DNA of 53,651 nt from CAJJBL01 sp964519035 (lineage in GTDB: Bacteria; Pseudomonadota; Alphaproteobacteria; Puniceispirillales; Marisalimonadaceae). Positions 17,234 to 24,762 of the stretch are shown piece after piece (the first letter of the stretch is position 1; the number at the start of each line of letters is the position of its first letter). The notes beneath the pieces are model-generated. The model was given only the letters and a program-made list of their open reading frames with translations. It searched no databases and was not told the DNA's origin. The DNA is taken from NCBI GenBank assembly GCA_964519035.1, contig CAZFKZ010000008.1, positions 1 through 53,651 on the forward strand, in the 5' to 3' direction. A program made the translations under genes and the position numbers.

Positions 17234-18265
17234 TTAGTTAGTTAAATATTCCCATAGATTTAAGTTGTTTTTTTCAAGAAAGTGCTTGCCTAAAATATTT
17301 TGCCAGTATGTTTCATTTCCAAAATCATTTCTCCAGCTATTTAAGTTTCTGGTAAAATAAGCTAATTCATATTCTTTAGTAAAACCCATCGCTCCATGAA
17401 CTTGATGAGACATAGCAATTAGTTTTCCTGCAGCTATACCAGCTCTTATTTTTAAAACAGCGACATCTTGAATTTTAAAATCTAATTCATCTGTGTTAGT
17501 TAATGTAGATAGAGCAGCTGTGGATGCAGATAGTTCAACTGCCATTTCTGATATTTGATGTTGAATGGCCTGAAACTTTGATAAAGATCTTCCAAACTGT
17601 ACTCTTTGTGAACAATATTCTATAGATAAATCAATCACTTTTTCCATAGCTCCAACCATTTGGGCTGATCTAATAATTGAACCAATTTGATTGAAATCAA
17701 TATTTTCATTCAGTTCTTTTATTTCTATAATTTTACAATTCTCAATATTTAAATTATATCTTGGCTCAGACAGGAAATTTTTTTTAGCTTCTTTTTCCCC
17801 ATCTATATTTTTAATAAAAATGAATTTTTTTATGCCATCAATCTCTTGGATTATAATAATCTGGTCAGTTAAGTTTAGATAGGGAACAGAAAACAAATTT
17901 CCAGAAATTTTACCATTTAATATTTTTATATTTTTTGACTCTATTGCAAAAGTAACCATTCCATTTGGTGGTTTTATATCTAACTCAGAAAACAGATAAT
18001 TACTTATAATTGTTTCAGTTAAAGGAAGTGGTATCCCCATTTTAGTTGATAATTGTATTACTGGTAGTATGGAATTAAAAGATAGATTTGATCCTTCGAA
18101 CCTCTCTTTAACAGCAATTTGTGTTAAGCCTATTTCTTCTATATCTTTCCACAACTTAATCAAATTTTCATTTTTATTACTTATATCTTGTCTTAATTCA
18201 TGGTTTATATGTTTATTAAAAATTTTATTCGTAGATTCTAATATAATTTCTAATTCGTTATTCAT
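17234..18265 (-). CDS. Acyl-CoA dehydrogenase (small partner subunit)
   Basis: A 343-residue acyl-CoA dehydrogenase-fold protein, poorly conserved in its first two thirds and typical in the last third: FGRSLSKFQAIQHQISEMAVE and QVHGAMGFTKEYELAYFTRNLNSW. Its start overlaps the stop of the adjacent dehydrogenase by four bases (ATGA), so the two are translationally coupled. Such unequal pairs are known to form heteromeric flavoenzymes in steroid and branched-acid catabolism in actinobacteria and proteobacteria, with FAD and active site contributed unevenly. That this pair is heteromeric is inference from coupling and divergence. Electrons would pass to ETF. Confidence 0.85.
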   Translation of the reverse strand: MNNELEIILESTNKIFNKHINHELRQDISNKNENLIKLWKDIEEIGLTQIAVKERFEGSNLSFNSILPVIQLSTKMGIPLPLTETIISNYLFSELDIKPPNGMVTFAIESKNIKILNGKISGNLFSVPYLNLTDQIIIIQEIDGIKKFIFIKNIDGEKEAKKNFLSEPRYNLNIENCKIIEIKELNENIDFNQIGSIIRSAQMVGAMEKVIDLSIEYCSQRVQFGRSLSKFQAIQHQISEMAVELSASTAALSTLTNTDELDFKIQDVAVLKIRAGIAAGKLIAMSHQVHGAMGFTKEYELAYFTRNLNSWRNDFGNETYWQNILGKHFLEKNNLNLWEYLTN

Positions 18266-19416
18266 CTTAAACCTAGTTGTCTGGCTATTATGCCTCTCAT
18301 TATTTCTGTGGTTCCGCCTCTTAACGAATTTGATGGAATTCTAAGCGTGGAGTCTTCAAATAAATCTTGAAGTTGAGTAGGCCAGTCGTAAAGAGGTATC
18401 ATATTTGAAAATTCTCTTAATGTTTCAACCATAGTTTTTTCAAATTTGTTACCTAACTCTTTAACAAATGCCGCTTGCGTTTCAGGAGATTCTCCATTTT
18501 GTAGCATGGACGCAACTGAGAAGCTCATCTTTCTTAGAGTTTGTAATTCAGCTATAAGTTTTCCAACTAAGCTTGATCCTGATTCAAGTAATATGCTACG
18601 AAATTCACTTATGAATCTATCAAGTAAGGTAAAATGCGACAAAAATCTCTCAGGCCCAGATCGTTCTAGTGCGAGTTCCCCAACAACTTGTGACCAACCT
18701 TTTCCTTCTTCTCCTAGTAATGCTTCCTTCGGAAGATTAACATTATCAAATAATGTTTCATTAAAATGTTTTTGACCAGTCATGTCTGGAATGCCCTTTA
18801 TAATTATATTAGGAAGTGACAAGTCAACAAGAAATTGAGATAAACCCTCATGTCTATTTTCTTTGGAAGCAGGACTTGTTCGAGCTAAAACTATCATATA
18901 GTTAGAAATATGTGCTCCAGTAGACCATATTTTTCTTCCTTCTAAGTTCCATCCATTTTCAATCTTAGTTGCCTTCGTCTTAACTGAAGCTAAATCCGAA
19001 CCTGAATCAGGTTCACTCATTCCAATTGCAAAAAAACATTCTCCTGCAGTAATTTTAGGTATTATTTCTTGCTTCTGTTCCTCGGACCCGAACCTTAATA
19101 TTTGGCTGCCACTCTGTCTGTCAGCAATCCAGTGTGCTGCCACAGGCGCTCCAGCTGCTAGAAGTTCTTCAGTTACTACATATCTCTCAAGAGCGCTTCT
19201 TTGTTGACCTCCATATTTCTGAGGAAAGGACATTCCTAACCAACCCTTAGCTCCTAACTTTTTACTAAAACTTGGATTAGCTGAAAATACCCAAGCATCT
19301 GCCGATGGAGAATAATCTCCTTTATTTAAAGATTTAGTTAAAAAATCCCTTACTTCTAATCTTAACTTTGTTAAATCATTAGTTTCTTCAATAGCGGGGA
19401 AATTAAATTTAGACAT
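18262..19416 (-). CDS. Acyl-CoA dehydrogenase (large partner subunit)
   Basis: A 384-residue acyl-CoA dehydrogenase. Recognisable blocks are GWLGMSFPQKYGG, AIGMSEPDSGSDLASVKTKA (FAD and substrate binding, about residues 120-140), WNLEGRKIWSTGAHISNYMIVLART and the C-terminal LRGGTTEIMRGIIARQLGLR. A TTG start 14 codons upstream is open but gives a basic extension not seen in the family, so ATG 19416 is preferred. It is the first gene of the minus-strand run dehydrogenase, dehydrogenase, crotonase. The enzyme introduces a trans-2 double bond into an acyl-CoA using FAD. Confidence 0.9.
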   Translation of the reverse strand: MSKFNFPAIEETNDLTKLRLEVRDFLTKSLNKGDYSPSADAWVFSANPSFSKKLGAKGWLGMSFPQKYGGQQRSALERYVVTEELLAAGAPVAAHWIADRQSGSQILRFGSEEQKQEIIPKITAGECFFAIGMSEPDSGSDLASVKTKATKIENGWNLEGRKIWSTGAHISNYMIVLARTSPASKENRHEGLSQFLVDLSLPNIIIKGIPDMTGQKHFNETLFDNVNLPKEALLGEEGKGWSQVVGELALERSGPERFLSHFTLLDRFISEFRSILLESGSSLVGKLIAELQTLRKMSFSVASMLQNGESPETQAAFVKELGNKFEKTMVETLREFSNMIPLYDWPTQLQDLFEDSTLRIPSNSLRGGTTEIMRGIIARQLGLR

Positions 19417-19569
19417 TGTTTTAAAGCACTTTATTTTAAGTTTTAATTTGTTAAACAAGTTAAATTATATATATAAAACGTCAATAAAAAAAACTTAAAT
19501 ACTTCTTCCGATATATTGCTTCAGACAGTTGTATAAAGTAAGATTTATTAAACAACTAATGAGGGTATT

Positions 19570-20223
19570 ATGACTTATGTAGAAGATAACATTTTGGAGA
19601 GATTAAGAAAATTAGCAACTCCCACTCTTGCTAATGCCTTAGATGACATTAGTTTTAATGGTATAATGAATGATATTCAGCCTGCTGGAATAGGAATGTG
19701 CGTAGTTGGAAGAGCTGTTACGGTTCAAGAGATTACAGGTTCATTTGGTAGTTTTTCTTCAGATGATTTTAAAGTGGGTCATATGATAGACGCTGCTAAT
19801 TCTGGGGATGTTATTGTGGTTGCCAACAATGGTGCTCCAGTATCCACATGGGGAGGTATGGCATCATATTCTGCTAAATTAAAAGGAATAGGTGGTCTTG
19901 TTGTTGATGGAGGAATTCGAGATAGAGAAGAAATAGTAGAATTTAATTTTCCAGCTTTTTCAAAACATATGGTTCCAACACCAGGTAAAACAAGAATTAA
20001 AGTTTTATCTATAAATGAGCCAATTATTTGTGCAGGAGTGAGAGTTGAAAAAGGAGATGTTATAGTTGCTGATGGAACAGGAGTTTTATGTTTGCCTTCT
20101 GAAAAAGCAGAAGCAATTACTATTGCTGCTGAAAAATTTTCTAAAGACGATAAACAAGCTATGGTTGAAATGGAAAAGGGTTTAACGTTTATAGAAGCTC
20201 TTAAAAAATTTTCTAAAATATAA
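19570..20223 (+). CDS. RraA-family protein (HMG/CHA aldolase-like)
   Basis: A 217-residue RraA-fold protein. GRAVTVQEITG, GDVIVVANNGAP and GLVVDGGIRDREEI are present; the Arg-Asp pair in GIRD is the metal and substrate site of 4-hydroxy-4-methyl-2-oxoglutarate / 4-carboxy-4-hydroxy-2-oxoadipate aldolases. It could also be a decarboxylase of a sugar-acid phosphate, because RraA-like proteins occur beside OtnK-like kinases in several bacteria. GAGGGT at 19561-19566 supports the start. It is convergent with the kinase gene, ending six bases from it. Confidence 0.85.
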   Translation: MTYVEDNILERLRKLATPTLANALDDISFNGIMNDIQPAGIGMCVVGRAVTVQEITGSFGSFSSDDFKVGHMIDAANSGDVIVVANNGAPVSTWGGMASYSAKLKGIGGLVVDGGIRDREEIVEFNFPAFSKHMVPTPGKTRIKVLSINEPIICAGVRVEKGDVIVADGTGVLCLPSEKAEAITIAAEKFSKDDKQAMVEMEKGLTFIEALKKFSKI

Positions 20224-20229
20224 TAAATT

Positions 20230-21507
20230 CTAATTGTTTGTTAGTTCAATTAGTGCTCTAGAAAAAAAATCTTGTTGTCCAAAATTCCCTGATTTAAGTG
20301 TAATCGAAATTGACTTGTTACCAAAAGATTTTGGAGACCATAAAGCAGGTACACCTGGAGAAATTTCTTTTCCAATTTTCAGCTCTTCAACTCCTAGACC
20401 TTTTATAATAGCTCCGGATGTTTCTCCACCAGCTGAAATAAATCTTCCAAAATTATCCTTGACTAACCTTGTAGATAATTTTTCAAAAAAGTATTCAATA
20501 TTATTTGCTAATACGTCTTGACCAAATTGTTTTTGTTTCTTGAGTACTATATCGTGATCTGATGATGAATATATTAAAGGACTAAGAGTTTGATTTTTTT
20601 TAATCCACAAGAACACTTCTTCTAAAAAGTTGGTATTATTCATAACATCATCTGGAGATATGTAATAAGAAGGATTGTTTTCCTTATAAATTTTGATTTG
20701 TTCAAGGGTAGCCCTAGAGCATGAACCTGAGAGAATTATCGCGTTACTATTGTTTTTCGGAAGGTCAAATTTTGTTTCAGACAGTAATCCTTTATTTTGA
20801 TATATCTTAGGAAGACCAAGTGCAATTCCAGATCCACCAGTTAGAAATGGTAAATCTTTTATTCCATTACATATAATATCAAAGTCATTGTTGGATGTGG
20901 TATCAACTATAGCATATTTAAAACCTTGTTTTTTTAAATCTGCTATCTTTTCATTTATAGCTTCTGAACCATTTTTTATAGTTTCTATATTGATCAGTCC
21001 AACTTTACTTTTCGTTTGAAAATTTAACCATCTAACTAAGTTATGATCAGTCATGGGAGTTAAGGGATGATTTTCCATTCCAGATTCATTAAGAGGCGCT
21101 CCGTTAACAAACATATGTCCGTAGTACACAGTTCTTCCTGCGTCAGGAAAAGAAGGGCAGGCTATAGTAAAATTAGTATCTAACTCTTCCATGATGGCAT
21201 CTGTTACGGGCCCTATGTTACCTTCTTTAGTAGAATCAAAAGTTGAACAATATTTAAAAATAAATTGCTTGCATCCAGCATCTCTAAGCCAATTTAGAGC
21301 TTTCAAGCTTTCTGTGATTGCTTCTTTTATAGGTATTGTCCTTGTTTTTAAAGCTATCACTGCTGCTTCTGTGTTTTGCAGTTTTGCTTCATTAGATGAT
21401 AACTTTGGAACGCCAGCATACATTGAAACGTGCATTCCAGATTTTTTTAGATTATTCGCAATATCTGATGAACCTGTAAAATCATCACCTATAATTCCTA
21501 ATATCAT
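20230..21507 (-). CDS. otnK: Four-carbon acid sugar kinase (OtnK-like, DUF1537)
   Basis: A 425-residue kinase of the OtnK/DUF1537 family. The N-terminal substrate domain starts IGDDFTGSSDIANNLKK and contains FIFKYCSTFDSTKEGNIGP. The C-terminal ATP domain contains LSGSCSRATLEQI and ISAGGETSGAIIKGLG followed by GKEISPGVPALW. Characterised members phosphorylate 3-oxo-tetronate or tetronate-like acids before aldol cleavage to a triose phosphate. The usual OtnC aldolase and OtnI isomerase are not here; the RraA-like protein and the isopropylmalate-dehydrogenase-like enzyme are candidates to fill equivalent steps. It is the last gene of a three-gene minus-strand run. Confidence 0.87.
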   Translation of the reverse strand: MILGIIGDDFTGSSDIANNLKKSGMHVSMYAGVPKLSSNEAKLQNTEAAVIALKTRTIPIKEAITESLKALNWLRDAGCKQFIFKYCSTFDSTKEGNIGPVTDAIMEELDTNFTIACPSFPDAGRTVYYGHMFVNGAPLNESGMENHPLTPMTDHNLVRWLNFQTKSKVGLINIETIKNGSEAINEKIADLKKQGFKYAIVDTTSNNDFDIICNGIKDLPFLTGGSGIALGLPKIYQNKGLLSETKFDLPKNNSNAIILSGSCSRATLEQIKIYKENNPSYYISPDDVMNNTNFLEEVFLWIKKNQTLSPLIYSSSDHDIVLKKQKQFGQDVLANNIEYFFEKLSTRLVKDNFGRFISAGGETSGAIIKGLGVEELKIGKEISPGVPALWSPKSFGNKSISITLKSGNFGQQDFFSRALIELTNN

Positions 21508-21522
21508 TATTTTAATTCACTT

Positions 21523-21813
21523 TTAAATAATTTGTTTTTGAAGTTGAGATACTATTTTTTCTAAAACCCACGGAGTAACTTCTTCGTTAAAAGATAGATA
21601 ATGTTTGCTATTTAAATGAACTTTGAATGCGGCTTCATCTTTATATATTTCATATAAAAAGACTACATCTTCATTAACTGGGTCATGACATATATCGAAT
21701 ACAATGCAATCATTTTCTAAATTCAATGAATCTCTCGCTTGTTGTATCATCCTTTTTTTAAATTTTTTAGTGTCTTCTGGATTTGTTGTAAATTTAACAG
21801 TAATGACAAACAT
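21523..21813 (-). CDS. Antibiotic biosynthesis monooxygenase (ABM) family protein
   Basis: A 96-residue ferredoxin-like ABM-domain protein, close to the usual 95-105 residues. MFVITVKFTTNPEDTKKFKKRM, CIVFDICHDPVNEDVVFLYEIYKDEAAFKVHLNS and the HYLSFNEEV end fit YgiN-like quinol monooxygenases. Small ABM proteins often accompany sugar-acid dehydrogenases, where they may act on a reactive intermediate, but that role is not established. It lies between the dehydrogenase and the OtnK-like kinase, with gaps of about 18 and 15 bases, so the three are probably one transcript. Confidence 0.85.
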   Translation of the reverse strand: MFVITVKFTTNPEDTKKFKKRMIQQARDSLNLENDCIVFDICHDPVNEDVVFLYEIYKDEAAFKVHLNSKHYLSFNEEVTPWVLEKIVSQLQKQII

Positions 21814-21831
21814 TTTAAATTCCTTACTTCT

Positions 21832-22956
21832 TTAATTAATTTTTTTTTGAATTGTGTCATCTTTTAAAAGTAAAAGGATAGCATTACTAATTTCTTGAGT
21901 TCCCATATCACCTCCAAATTCCATTGGTCGCAGTTGATTCCTCTCAAAGCCTGTGTCTATAGCAGTTTCTATTAATTCAGCACCTTTAGAAGCTAATGGG
22001 CAATTATGTTTTTCCCCTAAATAATTTAACATTAAAGCTGAACTTAGTATAGTTGCTAAAGGATTAGCCTTGTTTTGCCCCATTATATCGGGCGCGCTTC
22101 CGTGTGCTGGTTGAAATAATCCATGATTATCTCCTATTTCAGCACATGACGCCATGCCCATTCCCCCAACTAATCCGCCTCCTAAGTCTGATAAAATATC
22201 GCCAAACATATTTTCCATAACCAAAATATCATATTCCCATGGGTTTCTTATTAAGTTCAAAGCCATAGCGTCAACATAACAATGTTCAGATGTTATATCT
22301 AAGAAATTTTGCTTTCTTTCATCAAAGATTTTTCTAAAAAAGGCTTGTGAACGGAATACATTTGCTTTGTCTACACATGTTACTTTTCCCAATTTACCTT
22401 TATTTTTTCGTTGTCGAGCTAGATTAAAGGCAAAATCATGTAATTTTTCAGTTGTAGTTCTTGTAATTCGCATTATGTCTTGAACTTCTTCATTATTATC
22501 TACGGGACATCTGTTATGGACAGCAGCAGAGTAAAACAAACCTTCGGTTGACTCTCTTAATATAACTAAATCAATTTTGCTTGAAAGTTCGTTACTTAAA
22601 CGGTTAGTTATATTTGGATATGCCTTTACTGGTCTTACACCGGCATATAGATTAAACACTTCTCTGAAACGAAGATGAGGACATATTTCCGTACCATCTG
22701 TATGTCTTATAGTAGGTAGACCAATTGCACCTAAAAAAATGCTGTCTGATTTATCAGCTTTTTCTTCACCTCCGGGTTCAACATCTTTACCTGTTAAAGC
22801 AAAATAGGTTGCTCCTGCGTTAATTAAATCCCAATTACACTTGTAACCACCAATGATATCAGAGGAAAGGTCAACTATAGAAGTTGCAGCATTTACTATA
22901 TCTTTACCTATTCCGTCACCAGGCATTGTGGCAATAACAAAATCTTTTTGAGCCAT
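21832..22956 (-). CDS. Isocitrate/isopropylmalate dehydrogenase family enzyme
   Basis: A 374-residue metal-dependent decarboxylating dehydrogenase. MPGDGIGKDI, LRESTEGLFYS (substrate-binding Arg and Ser), the catalytic Lys region VTCVDKANVFR, MENMFGDILSDLGGG (metal-binding Asp pair) and LFQPAHGSAPDIMG are all present. It acts on a (2R,3S)-type 3-substituted malate with NAD(P)+. Because it heads a run with an ABM protein and an OtnK-like kinase, a sugar-acid substrate is more likely than leucine or TCA intermediates. A Fur-box-like sequence lies about 190 bases upstream. Confidence 0.9.
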   Translation of the reverse strand: MAQKDFVIATMPGDGIGKDIVNAATSIVDLSSDIIGGYKCNWDLINAGATYFALTGKDVEPGGEEKADKSDSIFLGAIGLPTIRHTDGTEICPHLRFREVFNLYAGVRPVKAYPNITNRLSNELSSKIDLVILRESTEGLFYSAAVHNRCPVDNNEEVQDIMRITRTTTEKLHDFAFNLARQRKNKGKLGKVTCVDKANVFRSQAFFRKIFDERKQNFLDITSEHCYVDAMALNLIRNPWEYDILVMENMFGDILSDLGGGLVGGMGMASCAEIGDNHGLFQPAHGSAPDIMGQNKANPLATILSSALMLNYLGEKHNCPLASKGAELIETAIDTGFERNQLRPMEFGGDMGTQEISNAILLLLKDDTIQKKIN

Positions 22957-23088
22957 AACGAATTTCCTTATAATGTTTAACTAAACTAGAATAATTCATG
23001 CTTTTGAACAATTATATCCAACATAAAACTCTAGTAAGATCAAAAAAACAAGATAAATATTTATAGGTATTTATAGTAATGTGGAAAG

Positions 23089-23139
23089 TGTGAATGAATA
23101 AAAATAGATCTTGGGAGATGTAATTTAAATTCATTCACA
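23089..23139. repeat. Inverted repeat next to a Fur box
   Basis: TGTGAATGAAT (23089-23099) and its exact reverse complement ATTCATTCACA (23129-23139) flank 29 bases. As RNA this makes an 11-bp stem. It sits directly beside a Fur-box-like sequence, between the unknown 165-residue gene and the isopropylmalate-dehydrogenase-like gene. No T-tract follows the stem on either strand, so it is not an ordinary terminator. Confidence 0.6.
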
Positions 23140-23146
23140 TAATAAT

Positions 23147-23165
23147 GATAATGATAATGATTATT
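23147..23165 (-). promoter_or_regulatory. Fur-box-like operator
   Basis: The 19-mer starting GATAATGATAATGATTATT matches the classical Fur consensus at 17 of 19 positions. It overlaps the stop codon of the 165-residue gene and lies about 190 bases upstream of the isopropylmalate-dehydrogenase-like gene, so a leftward promoter here would be iron-regulated. The strand shown is that presumed direction; the box itself is nearly symmetrical. Confidence 0.6.
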
Positions 23166-23661
23166 AATGTAAAGTTTTATTTTTATTAAAATTATGATAA
23201 ATTATATTTTCTTTTCTAAAAGTTTCAAAATTGTCTCTTTTACTAACTTCAAATAATAAGTTTTTCTTCATGAGAAGATTAGCTATATGTTCAATTTTAT
23301 GATTAATTTCTTTATGATATTTAAAAACTTTATTCATATTTAAATAAACATCTGAATTTTTACTTTGAAAATATGATATTGCTAATAAAAGTTCTTGTTC
23401 TGTCTCTCCTAAATATTGAGAACAATGACACCTAATATCAATTGGTTTTAGAGACAATGTGCATATTTCTCTTAATAAATTATCTAGTGAGACAGATATT
23501 TCTTCAATAAACACTTGTGTCAAACCATAAATAAGAGGTGGTATGGGATCTTTAGCAGTCAAAATACATTTTTTCCATTCTCGGATAGACCAAATAATTA
23601 TTCTTTCATTCGCTCCTAATTCAGTAACTAAATTTTGATTATAACTTAAATTTTTATTCAT
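23164..23661 (-). CDS. Unknown iron-regulated protein, 165 aa
   Basis: I cannot name this family. Residues about 15-45 (LGANERIIIWSIREWKK, then DPIPPLIYGLTQV) and about 60-95 (LLREICTLSLKPIDIRCHCSQYLGETEQELLLAI) look helical, with a Cys-His-Cys cluster at CHCSQ. The last third is basic. No signal peptide or membrane helix. The RNA would start near the 23689 Fur box, with AAGGAG well placed before the ATG. The gene faces away from bacterioferritin, so both probably respond to Fur. The CHC cluster may bind a metal, but that is a guess. Confidence 0.75.
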   Translation of the reverse strand: MNKNLSYNQNLVTELGANERIIIWSIREWKKCILTAKDPIPPLIYGLTQVFIEEISVSLDNLLREICTLSLKPIDIRCHCSQYLGETEQELLLAISYFQSKNSDVYLNMNKVFKYHKEINHKIEHIANLLMKKNLLFEVSKRDNFETFRKENIIYHNFNKNKTLH

Positions 23662-23688
23662 AAACTAAACTTCTCCTTTATTATTATT

Positions 23689-23707
23689 GATAACGATTAT
23701 CATTATC
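23689..23707 (-). promoter_or_regulatory. Fur box upstream of the 165-aa gene
   Basis: GATAACGATTATCATTATC matches the Fur consensus at 17 of 19 positions. It lies 28 bases before the start codon of the minus-strand 165-residue gene, in the 174-base divergent region shared with bacterioferritin. Confidence 0.75.
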
Positions 23708-23735
23708 ATAGTCAAATTTAATTTATAATGATTTT

Positions 23736-23754
23736 GATTAATATTATCATTATC
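23736..23754 (+). promoter_or_regulatory. Fur box upstream of bacterioferritin
   Basis: GATTAATATTATCATTATC matches the Fur consensus at 15 of 19 positions and has a perfect right half. It lies 82 bases before the bacterioferritin ATG. Bacterioferritin is often iron-induced, so Fur might activate or be displaced here; the direction of control cannot be read from the site. Confidence 0.6.
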
Positions 23755-23835
23755 AATAAAAGTATTTAAAAACAATGACTTAGGTAAATTTTTATGATAT
23801 GTTATTTAATTATTAACTAAAAAAGGTGATTTATT

Positions 23836-24306
23836 ATGAAAGGTGATCAATTAGTTATTGAGCATTTAAATATTATTTTAAAAAATGAATTAACAGCCAT
23901 TAATCAATATTTTCTTCATGCTAGAATTTTAAAGGATTGGGGATTTCTTGGTTTAGCTAAAAAAATTTATGATGAATCAATGGGTGAAATGAAACATGCG
24001 GATTGGATAATAGAGAGAGTTTTAACATTAGATGCGCTTCCAAATCTTCAAGATTTGGGTAATCTTAAAATAGGTGAAGATGTTCCTGAGATGTTTACTT
24101 CAGACTTAGGGTTAGAAACAACTAACCAAACTTGTTTAAAAAAAGCTATAAAGGTTTGTGAAGATAAATTCGATTATGTTACTAGAGATATTTTCTTAAA
24201 AATTCTAGATGATACTGAAGAACATATAGATTGGATAGAATCACAAATGCATGTAATTGATAAAGCAGGTATCAAAAATTATATTCAAGAGCATATTAGC
24301 GAGTAG
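23836..24306 (+). CDS. bfr: Bacterioferritin
   Basis: A 156-residue bacterioferritin, full length compared with E. coli Bfr, whose numbering it shares. The haem ligand Met52 and ferroxidase residues Glu18, Glu51, His54, Glu94 and His130 are present. The position of Glu127, the second-site bridging ligand, is Thr (DDTEEH); neighbouring Glu128 and Glu129 might substitute. The protein stores iron as a ferric mineral in a 24-subunit shell in the cytoplasm. An AAAGGTGA ribosome-binding site precedes the ATG. The adjacent convergent gene encodes the ferredoxin that reduces Bfr for iron release, and the two genes overlap by eleven bases at their ends. Confidence 0.95.
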   Translation: MKGDQLVIEHLNIILKNELTAINQYFLHARILKDWGFLGLAKKIYDESMGEMKHADWIIERVLTLDALPNLQDLGNLKIGEDVPEMFTSDLGLETTNQTCLKKAIKVCEDKFDYVTRDIFLKILDDTEEHIDWIESQMHVIDKAGIKNYIQEHISE

Positions 24307-24481
24307 TTTTATTTGCAATATTGAAACTATCAGTTAATACCGTTTTTATGTAAATAGCACAACTTCCACATTGTGGCTTTGCTCCGCAACATTTGTAAAC
24401 TTTGGATACAGAATTAGCTCCTTCTACAATTGCAGAAGATATTGCTTTGTCTGAGATACAATTGCATGAACATATTATCAA
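24296..24481 (-). CDS. bfd: Bacterioferritin-associated ferredoxin
   Basis: A 61-residue [2Fe-2S] protein. Cys4, Cys6, Cys38 and Cys41 match the cluster ligands of Bfd, in CSC near the start and PQCGSC; extra Cys occur at 8, 31 and 32. Bfd docks on bacterioferritin and passes electrons to the haem to mobilise stored iron. A TTG start is needed because no ATG precedes the first Cys; AGAGGG lies a suitable distance upstream. A Fur-box-like sequence 37 bases upstream of the start suggests induction in iron shortage. The last eleven bases overlap the 3' end of bfr on the other strand. Confidence 0.92.
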   Translation of the reverse strand: MIICSCNCISDKAISSAIVEGANSVSKVYKCCGAKPQCGSCAIYIKTVLTDSFNIANKTTR

Positions 24482-24517
24482 TTAAAAAAACCCTCTAAAT
24501 TAACTCTAATTGTAATT

Positions 24518-24536
24518 GATAATGATTGTCAATATT
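24518..24536 (-). promoter_or_regulatory. Fur-box-like operator upstream of bfd
   Basis: GATAATGATTGTCAATATT matches the Fur consensus at 15 of 19 positions with a perfect left half (GATAATGAT). It lies 37 bases before the bfd start codon on the minus strand. Confidence 0.55.
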
Positions 24537-24679
24537 GTTTTCATTACTAATTTGCAAAAATAATGTTATTTTTAAAATTAACCATATTCTCTATGTTCAT
24601 TTTATAAGATGAGCACTTAATAAAATTTTTATAAACTGCTTGATTTAAGGAAAATATATGATAATGTCGTAACAGTTAT

Positions 24680-24716
24680 GATAATCATTATCATTATGAT
24701 AATAATTATCATTAAT
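24680..24716 (+). promoter_or_regulatory. Tandem Fur boxes upstream of the imelysin-clan gene
   Basis: Two 19-mers, at 24680-24698 (16 of 19 matches) and 24698-24716 (15 of 19), abut at their edges, making an array of alternating GATAAT and ATTATC hexamers. They end 46 bases before the ATG of the exported imelysin-clan protein. Extended arrays like this allow several Fur dimers to bind and usually mean tight iron repression. Confidence 0.75.
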
Positions 24717-24762
24717 GTAAACTAATAACATCTATTACTTAAATCTTAAAAAGGAAATTTTG

